Position numbers and translations under genes: made by a program
Notes under the pieces: generated by a model
The model's database searches: none
What the model was told of the DNA's origin: nothing
The model's input: only the letters and a program-made list of their open reading frames with translations
Shown: positions 8,222 through 16,999 of the stretch, piece by piece
Layout: the number at the start of each line of letters is the position of its first letter
Numbering within the stretch: position 1 is the first letter of the stretch
NCBI GenBank assembly: GCA_963709295.1
Contig: CAVPVW010000009.1
Span: 1 to 64,000 of the forward strand
DNA length: 64,000 nucleotides
Origin: JBGPQJ01 sp963709295
GTDB lineage: Bacteria > Chloroflexota > Anaerolineae > Anaerolineales > Villigracilaceae
Direction of reading: 5' to 3'

Positions 8222-9373
8222 CTACCGCCGGTTGCGCAGGAAGGTCGGGATGTCCAGGTCGTCCGTGTTCAGCGTGGTCGGGCGGAATTCAGCGCTGCTC
8301 TGTTGCTGATGAGCAGGTGCGGAAACGCTGACCATTTCCTGCTGGCGGGCGGCAGGCATGCTGTTGACGCGCGTGTTCTCAACAGCGCGCGGGGTGGGCG
8401 TGAAGGCGCGGCGCGGAACACCGGTCCGTTCGAATCCTGTCGCGATGACCGTGATGCGGACGTCGTCGCCCATGTTCGGGTCGATGACAGCGCCGAAGAT
8501 CATGTTGACATCCGGGTGTGAGGTCTCGCGGATGAGGGCTGCGGCCTGGTTGACCTCGAACAGGGTCATGGTTGGGCCGCCGGTGATGTTGAACAGCACG
8601 CCGCGAGCGCCGTCGATCGTTATATCCAGCAGCTGGCTGGAAATCGCCTGTTCAGCAGCATTGCGGGCGCGGTCTTCGCCGGAGGCCTTGCCGACTGCCA
8701 TCAATGCAGCGCCGCCTTCGCTCATGATCGTGCGCACATCGGCGAAGTCGAGGTTGATCAAGCCGGGGACGGTGATCAGTTCGGAGATACCCTGGATACC
8801 CTGGCGCAGGACATCATCCGCGAGTTTGAACGCATCCTGCAGGGTGGCTTTCTTGTCCACGATCTGAAGCAGCCGGTCGTTGGGAATGACGATCAGCGTG
8901 TCGGCGTGTTCCTTCAGTTTGGCCATGCCCTGCTCAGCGGACGAGGAACGCTTGCCGCCTTCGAAGGTGAACGGGCGGGTGACGACGCCGATGGTCAGCG
9001 CGCCGACATCCTTGGCGATCTGCGCCACGATGGGAGCGCCGCCGGTTCCCGTACCGCCACCCAGGCCTGCGGTGACGAAGACCATATCCGATCCCTTGAG
9101 GACATTGTACAGATCCTCAGCGGATTCCTCGGCAGCCTTGCGGCCGACTTCCGGATTCCCGCCGGCGCCCAGTCCGCGGGTCAGCTTGTCACCGATGCGT
9201 ACACGGGTGTGGGCATTCGAGAGGAGGAGGGCTTGCGCGTCTGTGTTGATCGCGACAAATTCCACCCCCTGAATTCCTTCGGCGATCATGCGATTGACCG
9301 CATTGGAACCACCGCCGCCGACACCGACGACCTTGATCCGGGCAAATGATTCTGAAGTTTTACTGGTATCCAT
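8222..9373 (-). CDS. ftsZ: Cell division protein FtsZ
   Basis: Tubulin-like GTPase (383 residues) that polymerises into the Z ring at midcell. The GTP-binding signature GGGTGTG is at residues 105-111; the N-terminal nucleotide loop GVGGGGSNAVNRM and the T7 catalytic loop NLDFADVRTIM are intact. A variable linker (about 320-365) ends in DIPTFLRNRR, the conserved C-terminal peptide that docks FtsA and other anchors. AAGGAGGAAC precedes the ATG. It is the last gene of the dcw cluster, 51 bases after ftsA. Confidence 0.97.
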   Translation of the reverse strand: MDTSKTSESFARIKVVGVGGGGSNAVNRMIAEGIQGVEFVAINTDAQALLLSNAHTRVRIGDKLTRGLGAGGNPEVGRKAAEESAEDLYNVLKGSDMVFVTAGLGGGTGTGGAPIVAQIAKDVGALTIGVVTRPFTFEGGKRSSSAEQGMAKLKEHADTLIVIPNDRLLQIVDKKATLQDAFKLADDVLRQGIQGISELITVPGLINLDFADVRTIMSEGGAALMAVGKASGEDRARNAAEQAISSQLLDITIDGARGVLFNITGGPTMTLFEVNQAAALIRETSHPDVNMIFGAVIDPNMGDDVRITVIATGFERTGVPRRAFTPTPRAVENTRVNSMPAARQQEMVSVSAPAHQQQSSAEFRPTTLNTDDLDIPTFLRNRR

Positions 9374-9424
9374 GTGTTCCTCCTTGGTTATGATGACGTG
9401 GTAAAGTGGTGTTTCTCAAGAGAC

Positions 9425-10651
9425 CTACGGTAACAGGCGTTTGAAAAAGGTCTTGACATTCGACCAATCCCTGCCCCCTTTCCGCCTACGCCGCGATCCC
9501 TCAGCGGGATTCAGCATTTCGTGCATGGCAGTTGCCCAATAGAGTAATCCGACGCTGGTGGAGTAAGCCGGCGAATTAAGTTTATCCGCCAGTCCCACCA
9601 GGTTCTCCGGTTGTGCCGTACGGACGGGCATTCCAAGCACCCGGCTGGCCTGGGAACGCATGCCGGGTAAAAGGCTGGAACCACCAGTCAAGATCATTCC
9701 TGCGGGAAGGAGACCATCATAACCGGAGCGTTTGATCTCCTGCAGGGCGAGCGTGAAGATTTCATCCACGCGGGCTTCAATAATGTGCGCCAAGTCATGG
9801 CGGCTGATCAAAATGGGCTGGTCCTCACCGAATGGCCGGACGGAAATGGTTTCGTCCAACCCGATCTCGGATTTGACCGCATGCCCATGCTGTTTTTTTA
9901 CTTCCTCGGCCTGGGTAATGGGGAGGCGCATACCCTGGGCGATATCCTGGGTGATGTGATTCCCGCCCACCGGCAGGACCATCGTGTGCCAGACGTCCCC
10001 ATCCACGTAGATGGCCAGGTCGGTCGTCCCGCCGCCCATATCACAGACGATGGAGCCCATCTGCCGCTCCGTCTCGTTGAGGACGACTTCCGCCGACGCG
10101 AGTGGATTCAACACAAACTGTGCGACTTCCACGCCGGAGGCTGCGACAGCCTGTCTCAGGTTTTCCACCGTGGTCGCGCTCGCGGTGATGATGTGTGCTT
10201 CCACTTCAAGGCGGTAGCCATGCATGCCGATCGGCTGCTTGATGCCGTCCTGACCATCGACGGTGAATCCGCGCTGGATGATGTGGATGATCTCGCGATC
10301 GTGGGGGATGGCCACGGCCCGGGCGGCGTCGACGGCGCGGTCGATATCAACCTCGTCCACCGAGTCACCGCTGATTCCCACCACACCGCGGCTGTTCACC
10401 GAAGCGACGTGGGCACCCGCCAGGCTGACAAGCGCGGAGGTGATTTCCATGCCGCTGGTTGCCTCGGCGCGTTCAATGGATTTGGCGATGGATTGAGAGG
10501 CTGCCACCAGGTCCACGATCACGCCCTTCTTGATCCCCTCGGAAGGCTCGATCCCCACCCCCAGGATGCGCAGGGCTTCTTCTTCCACCCGCGCGACCAG
10601 GGTGCAGACCTTGGTTGTACCGACATCAATTCCGACAACAATATCTTCCAT
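9425..10651 (-). CDS. ftsA: Cell division protein FtsA
   Basis: Actin-family ATPase (408 residues) that ties FtsZ filaments to the membrane. Actin-fold phosphate loops are visible (GIDVGTTKVCTLVAR near the start, CDMGGGTTDLAIY in the middle, LTGGSSLLPGM late) with the 1C domain insertion after about residue 85. The C terminus, basic RRRRKGG then WSNVKTFFKRLLP, is the amphipathic membrane-targeting helix of the family. It sits between ftsQ (14 bases upstream) and ftsZ, the usual order. Confidence 0.95.
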   Translation of the reverse strand: MEDIVVGIDVGTTKVCTLVARVEEEALRILGVGIEPSEGIKKGVIVDLVAASQSIAKSIERAEATSGMEITSALVSLAGAHVASVNSRGVVGISGDSVDEVDIDRAVDAARAVAIPHDREIIHIIQRGFTVDGQDGIKQPIGMHGYRLEVEAHIITASATTVENLRQAVAASGVEVAQFVLNPLASAEVVLNETERQMGSIVCDMGGGTTDLAIYVDGDVWHTMVLPVGGNHITQDIAQGMRLPITQAEEVKKQHGHAVKSEIGLDETISVRPFGEDQPILISRHDLAHIIEARVDEIFTLALQEIKRSGYDGLLPAGMILTGGSSLLPGMRSQASRVLGMPVRTAQPENLVGLADKLNSPAYSTSVGLLYWATAMHEMLNPAEGSRRRRKGGRDWSNVKTFFKRLLP

Positions 10652-10665
10652 AGTTCCTGCTCCAG

Positions 10666-11661
10666 TTACTGTCCCAGACGATAATATGGAGCGTTGGGAT
10701 ATTCAACGCTGACCATGGTTGGGGTGATTCCCCTTTGCGCCAGGTTATCCACGACCGTCTGGTACATGGTGACTTTCATGGGCATATCCCCAGTGGTCTT
10801 TCCGAAATATGCCTTCCATCCGCGTGAATCATTCCAGCCAAAACCGTAATCCGGTTCGTAGATCAGGGTGGTCCCTTCAGGCATGTATGGGATCATGGAT
10901 TGCATCGCCTGAACCGTTTTAGCAGTCAGCAGAGGTTTCACCATTAGATTGATGTTCTCGTAATCCACATCCGACTCGAGAGGGGGAGGATCTCCAAGGG
11001 CAAGCACAGGTATCAAATTTTCCGCTGCTCCCCGTGGCGGAAAAGCAACGCCTTCGGCATCGATCCATGAAACCTTGCTGTCCTGCTGCCAGGCGATCAA
11101 TGGTTGGCGTTCGATCACCCTTACGGTCACACTTCCAGGAAATCCCACACTCACTCTTACATCCTTCAGCTCGGGAAAGGCTGCCTGAAGATTGTATTTA
11201 AGTTGCTCCGGCGAAGCCTCAACCACGGATTTTCCCATAATTCCCATGACGGCATTGATATCGCCGGCTGACAGACGTTCGTTGCCGATGAGTTTCGCAG
11301 AGCCCACAACGAAGGGTTCCATGCTCCACATCATGAAAAGCAAGCCGGCGCAAATGACAGCGATAAGCCCTGATATCCACCGGTTGCCAAGATTCATCTC
11401 AAGGGTGGGGAGGCGCAAGCTGGTGGATTCCCCCAGCCCGAACGGTACCGCAACCTCCAACCTTTCGTGGGATCGTGGTCGGCTGGTAATTTTGGAGGCA
11501 GTCAGTTTTCCACCACTGGACCGGGATACTACCGCAGGTCTAGCCGAAGAACTCTGATAGACAGCCTTCCTGGCTTTGCTTGCCCGGGTTTGGGTGTCAG
11601 TGTTCTTTCGAAGCCGGAGGCGGCCCGCGCGGGAACCGTTGTTCGTATTGTCAGGTGTCAT
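10666..11661 (-). CDS. ftsQ: Cell division protein FtsQ/DivIB
   Basis: Bitopic divisome protein of 331 residues. A long basic cytoplasmic tail (about 1-92) is followed by one membrane helix (about 94-113, GLIAVICAGLLFMMW), a POTRA domain (GNERLSAGDINAVM... RVSVGFPGSVTVRVIERQP) and an FtsQ-type beta domain (AWQQDSKVSWIDAEGVAFPP). It bridges cytoplasmic and external division proteins. It overlaps the end of ddl by four bases (ATGA), so translation is probably coupled. Confidence 0.88.
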   Translation of the reverse strand: MTPDNTNNGSRAGRLRLRKNTDTQTRASKARKAVYQSSSARPAVVSRSSGGKLTASKITSRPRSHERLEVAVPFGLGESTSLRLPTLEMNLGNRWISGLIAVICAGLLFMMWSMEPFVVGSAKLIGNERLSAGDINAVMGIMGKSVVEASPEQLKYNLQAAFPELKDVRVSVGFPGSVTVRVIERQPLIAWQQDSKVSWIDAEGVAFPPRGAAENLIPVLALGDPPPLESDVDYENINLMVKPLLTAKTVQAMQSMIPYMPEGTTLIYEPDYGFGWNDSRGWKAYFGKTTGDMPMKVTMYQTVVDNLAQRGITPTMVSVEYPNAPYYRLGQ

Positions 11662-12788
11662 GCAGTCCTCCGGAAATGACGTACGGTATTGTCACGTTCT
11701 GCCTTGCGCTCCAGCGCCAGGTCGATCAGCCTGTCCACGAGAGAAGCGTATGGAAGTCCGCTGGCTTCCCAGAGCTTGGGATACATGCTGATCTTTGTGA
11801 AACCCGGTATGGTATTGATCTCGTTCAAGTAAATTTTTCCTGTTTCTTTTTCCATCAAGAAATCCACGCGCGCCATGCCGGCAGCATCAACGGCTGCAAA
11901 GGCTTTCACCGCCAGATCGCGGAAGGTGTGGACCTGATCTGCGGAGAGAGAAGCAGGAATGACGAGCTCTGAATTTTCAAGGACATATTTGGCATCGTAG
12001 GAATAAAAATCCGCGCCGGGAATGATTTCGCCGGGGACAGAAGCAGTCGGTTGGTTGTTGCCCAGCACTGAGACTTCAATCTCTCGAGGGTTGGGGATAC
12101 CACGTTCGATTAGAACACGCCGGTCGTACTGTGCAGCGTCCATCAATCCCTCAGCCAGGTCCGAGCGTGACCGGCATTTGGTTACACCCACAGATGAGCC
12201 GAGGTTTGCTGGCTTGACAAACAATGGGTACGCACCGACCTTTTCCACTTTTTCGATCACTGCCTCCATCGCATTCTTAATTTCCGACCTGAGCACAATG
12301 ATTGATTCAGGTGTTGGAATTCCATTGGACCGCATTACATCCTTGAAGAGCCCCTTGTCCATGCCGACTGACGATCCGAGTACACCAGCGCCGACGTAGG
12401 CAACGTCAGCCAACTCGAATAGACCCTGCAACGTGCCGTCTTCACCGAAAGTGCCGTGCAGGACAGGGAAATAGACATCCACATCACTCAACTTGGTAAA
12501 TTTGACCGATGCCCCACTGCCTTCAAGAACGTAAACACCCTTTTCCGATGGATCAGGGGAGACGACCACGGGTGATAACCCATCTGTTTTCCCTGAAACG
12601 AGAGCGTCAAGTACATTGTCCCCTGTGAGCCAGGTCCCCTGGTGGGTAATGCCGATTTCAATCACGTTGTAGCGGCTGCGGTCAAGGACAGATAGCACGG
12701 ATCGCGCGGACATGAGCGATACTTCATGTTCGCCTGAGCGCCCTCCGAAGAGGACAGCCACTGTGAGTTTGCGGTCCGTGTTACTCAT
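11658..12788 (-). CDS. ddl: D-alanine--D-alanine ligase
   Basis: ATP-grasp ligase (376 residues from this start) making the D-Ala-D-Ala dipeptide for peptidoglycan. It has the N-terminal VAVLFGGRSGEHEVSLMSA motif, an ATP-grasp core (YPLFVKPANLGSSVGVTKC), and the late ARVDFLMEKETGKIYLNEINTIPGFT stretch holding the Mg and substrate ligands. Two start ATGs are six bases apart. The downstream one at 12788 gives an ATGA overlap with murB, the arrangement seen elsewhere in this cluster; starting at 12794 would add two residues. Confidence 0.93.
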   Translation of the reverse strand: MSNTDRKLTVAVLFGGRSGEHEVSLMSARSVLSVLDRSRYNVIEIGITHQGTWLTGDNVLDALVSGKTDGLSPVVVSPDPSEKGVYVLEGSGASVKFTKLSDVDVYFPVLHGTFGEDGTLQGLFELADVAYVGAGVLGSSVGMDKGLFKDVMRSNGIPTPESIIVLRSEIKNAMEAVIEKVEKVGAYPLFVKPANLGSSVGVTKCRSRSDLAEGLMDAAQYDRRVLIERGIPNPREIEVSVLGNNQPTASVPGEIIPGADFYSYDAKYVLENSELVIPASLSADQVHTFRDLAVKAFAAVDAAGMARVDFLMEKETGKIYLNEINTIPGFTKISMYPKLWEASGLPYASLVDRLIDLALERKAERDNTVRHFRRTA

Positions 12789-13705
12789 TCCCATTCACCC
12801 ATTAACTCGATTTCCAATTCAAGATCCACACCACCATTCTCTTTTACTGTCTTTTTAACAAGCTCAATAAGCGCTTTGACATCCGTTGCTTTTGTTTCAC
12901 CTTTATTGATGAAGAAATTTCCATGCACCGGGCTAATCTCTGCATTTCCAATACGCGTGCCCTTCAATCCAGCAGCTTCGATCAGCCGACCTGCGTGATC
13001 TCCTTCAGGATTCTTGAACATCGAACCCATGCTGGCGCCCGGAGGCTGGGTCGCTTTGCGTTTTGCAGAGAACTGTTCAATCTTGGTTTGAGCTTCAACC
13101 TTGGTGCTGTTGAACAATTTGAATTCTGCAGCCAGGATGACCACCCTTCGAAGGTCTCTTTTCAGTACACTGCTGCGGTAGCCGTATTCCATTTTTTCTG
13201 CAGACCACCAGCTTCGGTTGGACTCGTCGAGGACATCTGCCCGAATAAGGTCATGAGCGACATCACTTCCGAAGGCGCCGGCGTTTCCGTACACCGCTCC
13301 TCCGACTGTACCGGGGACGTTCGCTGCCCATTCTAACCCGCCCAACCCAAATGCGGCTGCTCGATGTGCCACGCTGCTAAGCACAGCTCCTGATTCACAC
13401 CACACCGCAGGCTGGTCACCGAGATTGAAGCGGACTTCCTTTGCCCGGTTGAGCACGACAATTCCTCGAATACCTTTATCGCTGACGAGCACATTTGAAC
13501 CGCCGCCCAGAATAACAAAATCATTCCTGGATTCCCACAGCTTGGCAACAATGTCAGCAAGGTCGTCCGAGGTCCTCGCCTCTATGAGAAAATCAGCAGG
13601 ACCGCCAATGCGCGCGGATGTATAAGGTGCAAGAGATACATCCTTATGCAGTCTTTCACCAAAGGTCGCGCGCAGGATATCCTGGGGCAGGGCGGTCAAG
13701 ATCAT
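12785..13705 (-). CDS. murB: UDP-N-acetylenolpyruvoylglucosamine reductase
   Basis: FAD-dependent enzyme (306 residues) reducing UDP-GlcNAc-enolpyruvate to UDP-MurNAc with NADPH. The FAD-binding part shows YTSARIGGPADFLIEA and LGGGSNVLVSDKGI. The catalytic region has GSMFKNP, whose Ser is the proton donor in the family, and AGLKGTRIGNAEIS. Fusion or adjacency of murB to murC is common; here a 63-codon gene separates them. Confidence 0.95.
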   Translation of the reverse strand: MILTALPQDILRATFGERLHKDVSLAPYTSARIGGPADFLIEARTSDDLADIVAKLWESRNDFVILGGGSNVLVSDKGIRGIVVLNRAKEVRFNLGDQPAVWCESGAVLSSVAHRAAAFGLGGLEWAANVPGTVGGAVYGNAGAFGSDVAHDLIRADVLDESNRSWWSAEKMEYGYRSSVLKRDLRRVVILAAEFKLFNSTKVEAQTKIEQFSAKRKATQPPGASMGSMFKNPEGDHAGRLIEAAGLKGTRIGNAEISPVHGNFFINKGETKATDVKALIELVKKTVKENGGVDLELEIELMGEWE

Positions 13706-13727
13706 TTCTCCTCGTTACCTGTTCGTA

Positions 13728-13919
13728 CTAGAACCTTTCCTTCAGGTGGTCGATGATTCGGATCACAACATTCTGCTTGTCGAGTATCGGGGAAAAATCC
13801 TCCCGAAAAGCCATCTCAGACTGAGGTGAATGACCCTTCGCCTTGAGATCTGCAGATTTCTTCTTCAGGCTTGGCAGATGGGTATCGAATTCGTATTTAA
13901 CTTTATGGTCATCAGACAT
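13728..13919 (-). CDS. 63-residue protein of unknown function inside the dcw cluster
   Basis: Small charged soluble protein (MSDDHKVKYEFDTHLPSLKK...LKERF) with no membrane segment and no family I recognise. The ATG at 13919 overlaps the murC stop by eight bases, and GAGGTG lies seven bases upstream, a good ribosome site. Gene spacing to murB is short (22 bases). Overlap, ribosome site and same strand make it a real cotranscribed gene. A longer reading from 13994 would run through murC. Function cannot be inferred beyond likely cotranslation with MurC. Confidence 0.65.
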   Translation of the reverse strand: MSDDHKVKYEFDTHLPSLKKKSADLKAKGHSPQSEMAFREDFSPILDKQNVVIRIIDHLKERF

Positions 13920-15312
13920 GGTGCACCTCACGCTTTCTAAGTTGGCCGAGCACCTGGGTGCTGACCTGGTCGGCATCACCGGCGGAAAAAACAATCAAGA
14001 CATCACCGGCTTGAAGGCTCTTTATAAGATAATCTATTACTTCAGAAAGAGCAGCGATAAATTTGACCGAAGATTGCTTCATCTTTTTGACCACTTCCAG
14101 GCTGGAGTAATCCTGTGCTGGCTCGCGAGATCTGTAGATCTCTGTCACGATGACTTCGTCAGCCTCGCTAAAAGCATTCGCGAACTGATCCGATAGCGTC
14201 CGGGTGCGAGTGAAGGTATGCGGCTGCCAGACAGCCCAGAGGCGCCGCTTCGCATAGCGAGCGCGCGCTCCTGAGAGTGTTGCCGCAATTTCCGTCGGGT
14301 GATGACCGTAATCGTCCACTACGGTCACTCCGTCGGCTTCGCCGCGCACCTCGAATCGCCGTCCGGTCCCCGCGAAATTACCCAGGGCTTCGGCTGCTTT
14401 GACCATCGAGAGAGCCAGCACATGAATTACTGCCATTACTGCAAGGGCGTTGCGCATATTGTGCATTCCAGGAATGCTTAGGGCGACCGGATATGCCTGG
14501 CCAGCTACCGTGGCGTCGAAGGAGAAGCCGCCTTTATTGTTCGGTTTGAAGTTCTGCGCCAACACCCAATCGCTGCTGGTCCCCAGTTTGTCAGCAGCGC
14601 CGTATAGCAAGATATTCTTTCCCATCCTGTGTGCCTCGGAAGCGATGTCCGCAGCGCCGGGTTCGTCACCACAGGCGACCAGCGTTCCATCGGCAGGGAG
14701 GAGCTTGACGAAATCCACGAACGCCGCACGGAAATCCTGCGGAGTGGGATAACAATCAGGATGGTCGTGTTCCACGTACGTCACAATTTCAACCTTTGGC
14801 TTTAGTCCAAGAAACATGCGGTCGTACTCGTCCGCTTCGATCACGAAAGTGTTACCTTTTCCTGCGCGGGCATTCACACCCAAACCGGAGATGTTGCTCC
14901 CTACGATGAAGGAGGGATCTTCTCCCATCGCTGACAATGTCCATGCCAGCATGGCTGTGGTGGTCGTTTTCCCATGTGTCCCGGCGACAGCGATGCCGGT
15001 TTTGTTCTCCATCAACTGCCCGAGGAAATCCGACCGTTTGTAGACAGGGATTCCGTTGGCAAGAGCTGCCACCACCTCGGGGTTGTCATCCGGAATGGCT
15101 GAAGAACGCACCACCCAATCCGCTCCGGCGATATTCTGGGCATTGTGCCCTTCGCGGATGTCCACGCCCAGGGATTGCAGATCAAGCGCGAACGAGGACA
15201 TGACCGTGTCGGACCCCGTGACCGTATAACCGCTATCGACCAGCAGGCGGGCGATCGCGGAGAGTCCGCTTCCTCCAATTCCGATAAAATGCACGTGTGT
15301 CATATCACTCAT
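13912..15312 (-). CDS. murC: UDP-N-acetylmuramate--L-alanine ligase
   Basis: Mur ligase (466 residues) adding L-Ala to UDP-MurNAc. The N-terminal domain opens VHFIGIGGSGLSAIARLL, the MurC UDP-binding pattern. The ATPase P loop is GTHGKTTTTAML. The middle domain has EADEYDRMF and YVEHDHPDCY, and the C-terminal domain has DDYGHHPTEIAATL. ATG 15312 and ATG 15303 are both possible starts. It lies downstream of the cvpA-like gene with a 66-base gap holding a long hairpin. Confidence 0.95.
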   Translation of the reverse strand: MSDMTHVHFIGIGGSGLSAIARLLVDSGYTVTGSDTVMSSFALDLQSLGVDIREGHNAQNIAGADWVVRSSAIPDDNPEVVAALANGIPVYKRSDFLGQLMENKTGIAVAGTHGKTTTTAMLAWTLSAMGEDPSFIVGSNISGLGVNARAGKGNTFVIEADEYDRMFLGLKPKVEIVTYVEHDHPDCYPTPQDFRAAFVDFVKLLPADGTLVACGDEPGAADIASEAHRMGKNILLYGAADKLGTSSDWVLAQNFKPNNKGGFSFDATVAGQAYPVALSIPGMHNMRNALAVMAVIHVLALSMVKAAEALGNFAGTGRRFEVRGEADGVTVVDDYGHHPTEIAATLSGARARYAKRRLWAVWQPHTFTRTRTLSDQFANAFSEADEVIVTEIYRSREPAQDYSSLEVVKKMKQSSVKFIAALSEVIDYLIKSLQAGDVLIVFSAGDADQVSTQVLGQLRKREVHHV

Positions 15313-15329
15313 TCAGTCTCAAGATTGTT

Positions 15330-15370
15330 GGAGCCCCGGTTTCATAACCCGGCTTAGAAACCGGGGCTCC
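15330..15370. repeat. 14-bp inverted repeat between cvpA-like gene and murC
   Basis: GGAGCCCCGGTTTC (15330-15343) and GAAACCGGGGCTCC (15357-15370) are perfect inverted copies around a 13-base loop. Neither side has a T run, so simple termination is unlikely. In this position it may be an attenuator, an mRNA-stabilising stem, or a dispersed repeat. Confidence 0.7.
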
Positions 15371-15378
15371 TCTAAATG

Positions 15379-15909
15379 TCAGATGAAAACCACCAATACG
15401 AAAATGAAGGCAAGGATAACGGCGAAGTAAACCAGTGGTGCACCGAAAAGTTCCGGCGGCAGATAATTGAGCATGGCTATGGCTGCATCACCCTGTGGCG
15501 TCCCGGGGACTGGCTCCGAGATAAGGTTGGGGAAGGGGTAGCCGGCTTGTGCCATGAAGTACCAGAGCGAACCGAAAATGAACCAGGCATTCAACACACC
15601 AAGGAAGAAACCCAGCAACGAATTGGAGAGGCGCTCGCGATGTGCCTTGGGTGCCAGTCGAGGGATGTAAACGGTCTGGTAACCGAAGAAAACAAGCAGG
15701 CTCAGGATTATTGTCCTTATCCAGAAGAGCGTGCTGCTGTCTTCCGGCAGAGTGCTGACAAATGGGATGTAGCTCTCAAGCAGCGTGATCAATGCCAGCG
15801 CCAGGACCGCGCTGAAGCTGACCAGGAGTTCCTTCGCCCACCCGCGCATCGCGCCGATGATCCCGAAGAGGATGACGAACATCCAGAAGAGGAAACTTAA
15901 GGTAACCAT
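15379..15909 (-). CDS. CvpA-like integral membrane protein
   Basis: Membrane protein of 176 residues with about four or five hydrophobic helices (FLFWMFVILFGIIGAMRG, LLVSFSAVLALALITLL, TIILSLLVFFGYQTV, LLGFFLGVLNAWFIFGSLWYF, LVYFAVILAFIFVLVVFI). The opening FGIIGAMRGWAKELLV with helix-RGW-helix layout resembles the CvpA/colicin V production family. I start at ATG 15909, which has GGAG eight bases upstream and follows the murG stop at once. Location between murG and murC suggests a cell-envelope role, which is inference only. Confidence 0.7.
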   Translation of the reverse strand: MVTLSFLFWMFVILFGIIGAMRGWAKELLVSFSAVLALALITLLESYIPFVSTLPEDSSTLFWIRTIILSLLVFFGYQTVYIPRLAPKAHRERLSNSLLGFFLGVLNAWFIFGSLWYFMAQAGYPFPNLISEPVPGTPQGDAAIAMLNYLPPELFGAPLVYFAVILAFIFVLVVFI

Positions 15910-15910
15910 C

Positions 15911-16999
15911 TTATGCTCCAGCCATTTCCATGAGCTGTGCTGCAATGGCTTGTGCAGCCTGTGGCCGGGCCAAATCTCGCATGGATTTCTTCATGGCATC
16001 CATTTTTCCCGGATTGTCCAATAGTGTGCAGATTGTCGTGTAAAGTTCATCCATTAGCCGGTTGTCTTCAAGCACCACCGCCGCGCCGCGCTGGGCAAGA
16101 TAATCAGCGTTGACCCTCTGGTATCGCCAGGCATGGGGATAAGGGATTAGTATCGCAGGAAGACCAAACAAGGGGAACTCTCCCAGTGTCGACGCTCCAG
16201 CCCTAGAGACAACCAGGTCTGCTGCTGCCAAGGCAGCTCCCATCTCCTCGTGTAGATAGGGATAGGCGTGATATCTCTCGGCCTGGGTGGCTGTCAAACT
16301 GCTGCGCTGAGAAGTGACCATCGGCCAGTCGAGTTCGCCGCTGATGTGAACAATCTGTACTCTGGCCAATAAGGCGGGGAGATGCGCCAGCATTACTGTG
16401 TTGATGGAATGTGCGCCTTTGCTCCCGCCAAAAACCAGCAGGGTGGGGAGGGAGGAATTGAGACCAAGTTTGGATCTGGCTTCCTCGCGTATCCATTTTG
16501 CAAGTTCTGGGCGGGTTGGATAACCAGTCACAACAATTTTCTTCCCGGTGAAGAATGCCTTCGATACATCAGAGGTGACAGTGATCCGGTCAGCAAGGCG
16601 TGCAATGGACTTGAGAGCCATGCCCGGTTCCATATCAGGTACATAGAGCAAACTTTGCTTGAACCAACCTGCCACAGCCATCGGAAATGCCACATAGCCG
16701 CCGGTAAAGAAGAGCACGTTAGGTTTGAAATCCCTAAGGATTCTCAAGGATGCGCCTATTCCGCGAATCACCTGCAACAGGTTTCGCGGAAGCTGCTTCA
16801 AACCGACTCCATGGATGCCGGCAGCGGGAATGGCCTTGAACGGGATGCCTGTCCGTTCAATCAACCCAGCCTCGAGGCCGCCTTCACCACCGACCCACAG
16901 CGTTTCCAAGTCAGGTCTCTCCTTCAATAAAGCGTTATGAACGGCCAATGCGGGATATACCCCGCCGCCCGTTCCGCCGGCGCAAATCAGCAGTCGCAC
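15911..16999 (-). CDS. murG: Lipid II synthase MurG
   Basis: GT-B glycosyltransferase at the inner membrane face that transfers GlcNAc to lipid I. The N terminus LLICAGGTGGGVYPALAV is the family G loop; the C-terminal half has LLVFGGSKGAHSIN, SRAGASTLGEFPLFGLPAILIPYP, which bind UDP-GlcNAc. Start choice: GTG at 16999 gives VRLLICAGG and has GGAG eight bases upstream. ATGs at 17023 and 17053 are further inside ftsW and lack clear sites. With the GTG the overlap with ftsW is 65 bases. Confidence 0.92.
   Translation of the reverse strand: MRLLICAGGTGGGVYPALAVHNALLKERPDLETLWVGGEGGLEAGLIERTGIPFKAIPAAGIHGVGLKQLPRNLLQVIRGIGASLRILRDFKPNVLFFTGGYVAFPMAVAGWFKQSLLYVPDMEPGMALKSIARLADRITVTSDVSKAFFTGKKIVVTGYPTRPELAKWIREEARSKLGLNSSLPTLLVFGGSKGAHSINTVMLAHLPALLARVQIVHISGELDWPMVTSQRSSLTATQAERYHAYPYLHEEMGAALAAADLVVSRAGASTLGEFPLFGLPAILIPYPHAWRYQRVNADYLAQRGAAVVLEDNRLMDELYTTICTLLDNPGKMDAMKKSMRDLARPQAAQAIAAQLMEMAGA

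Noticed and set aside
9785..10684. Long open frame antisense to ftsA
   Set aside because: It mirrors the codon pattern of ftsA, which is clearly the real gene; the product has no protein-like features.
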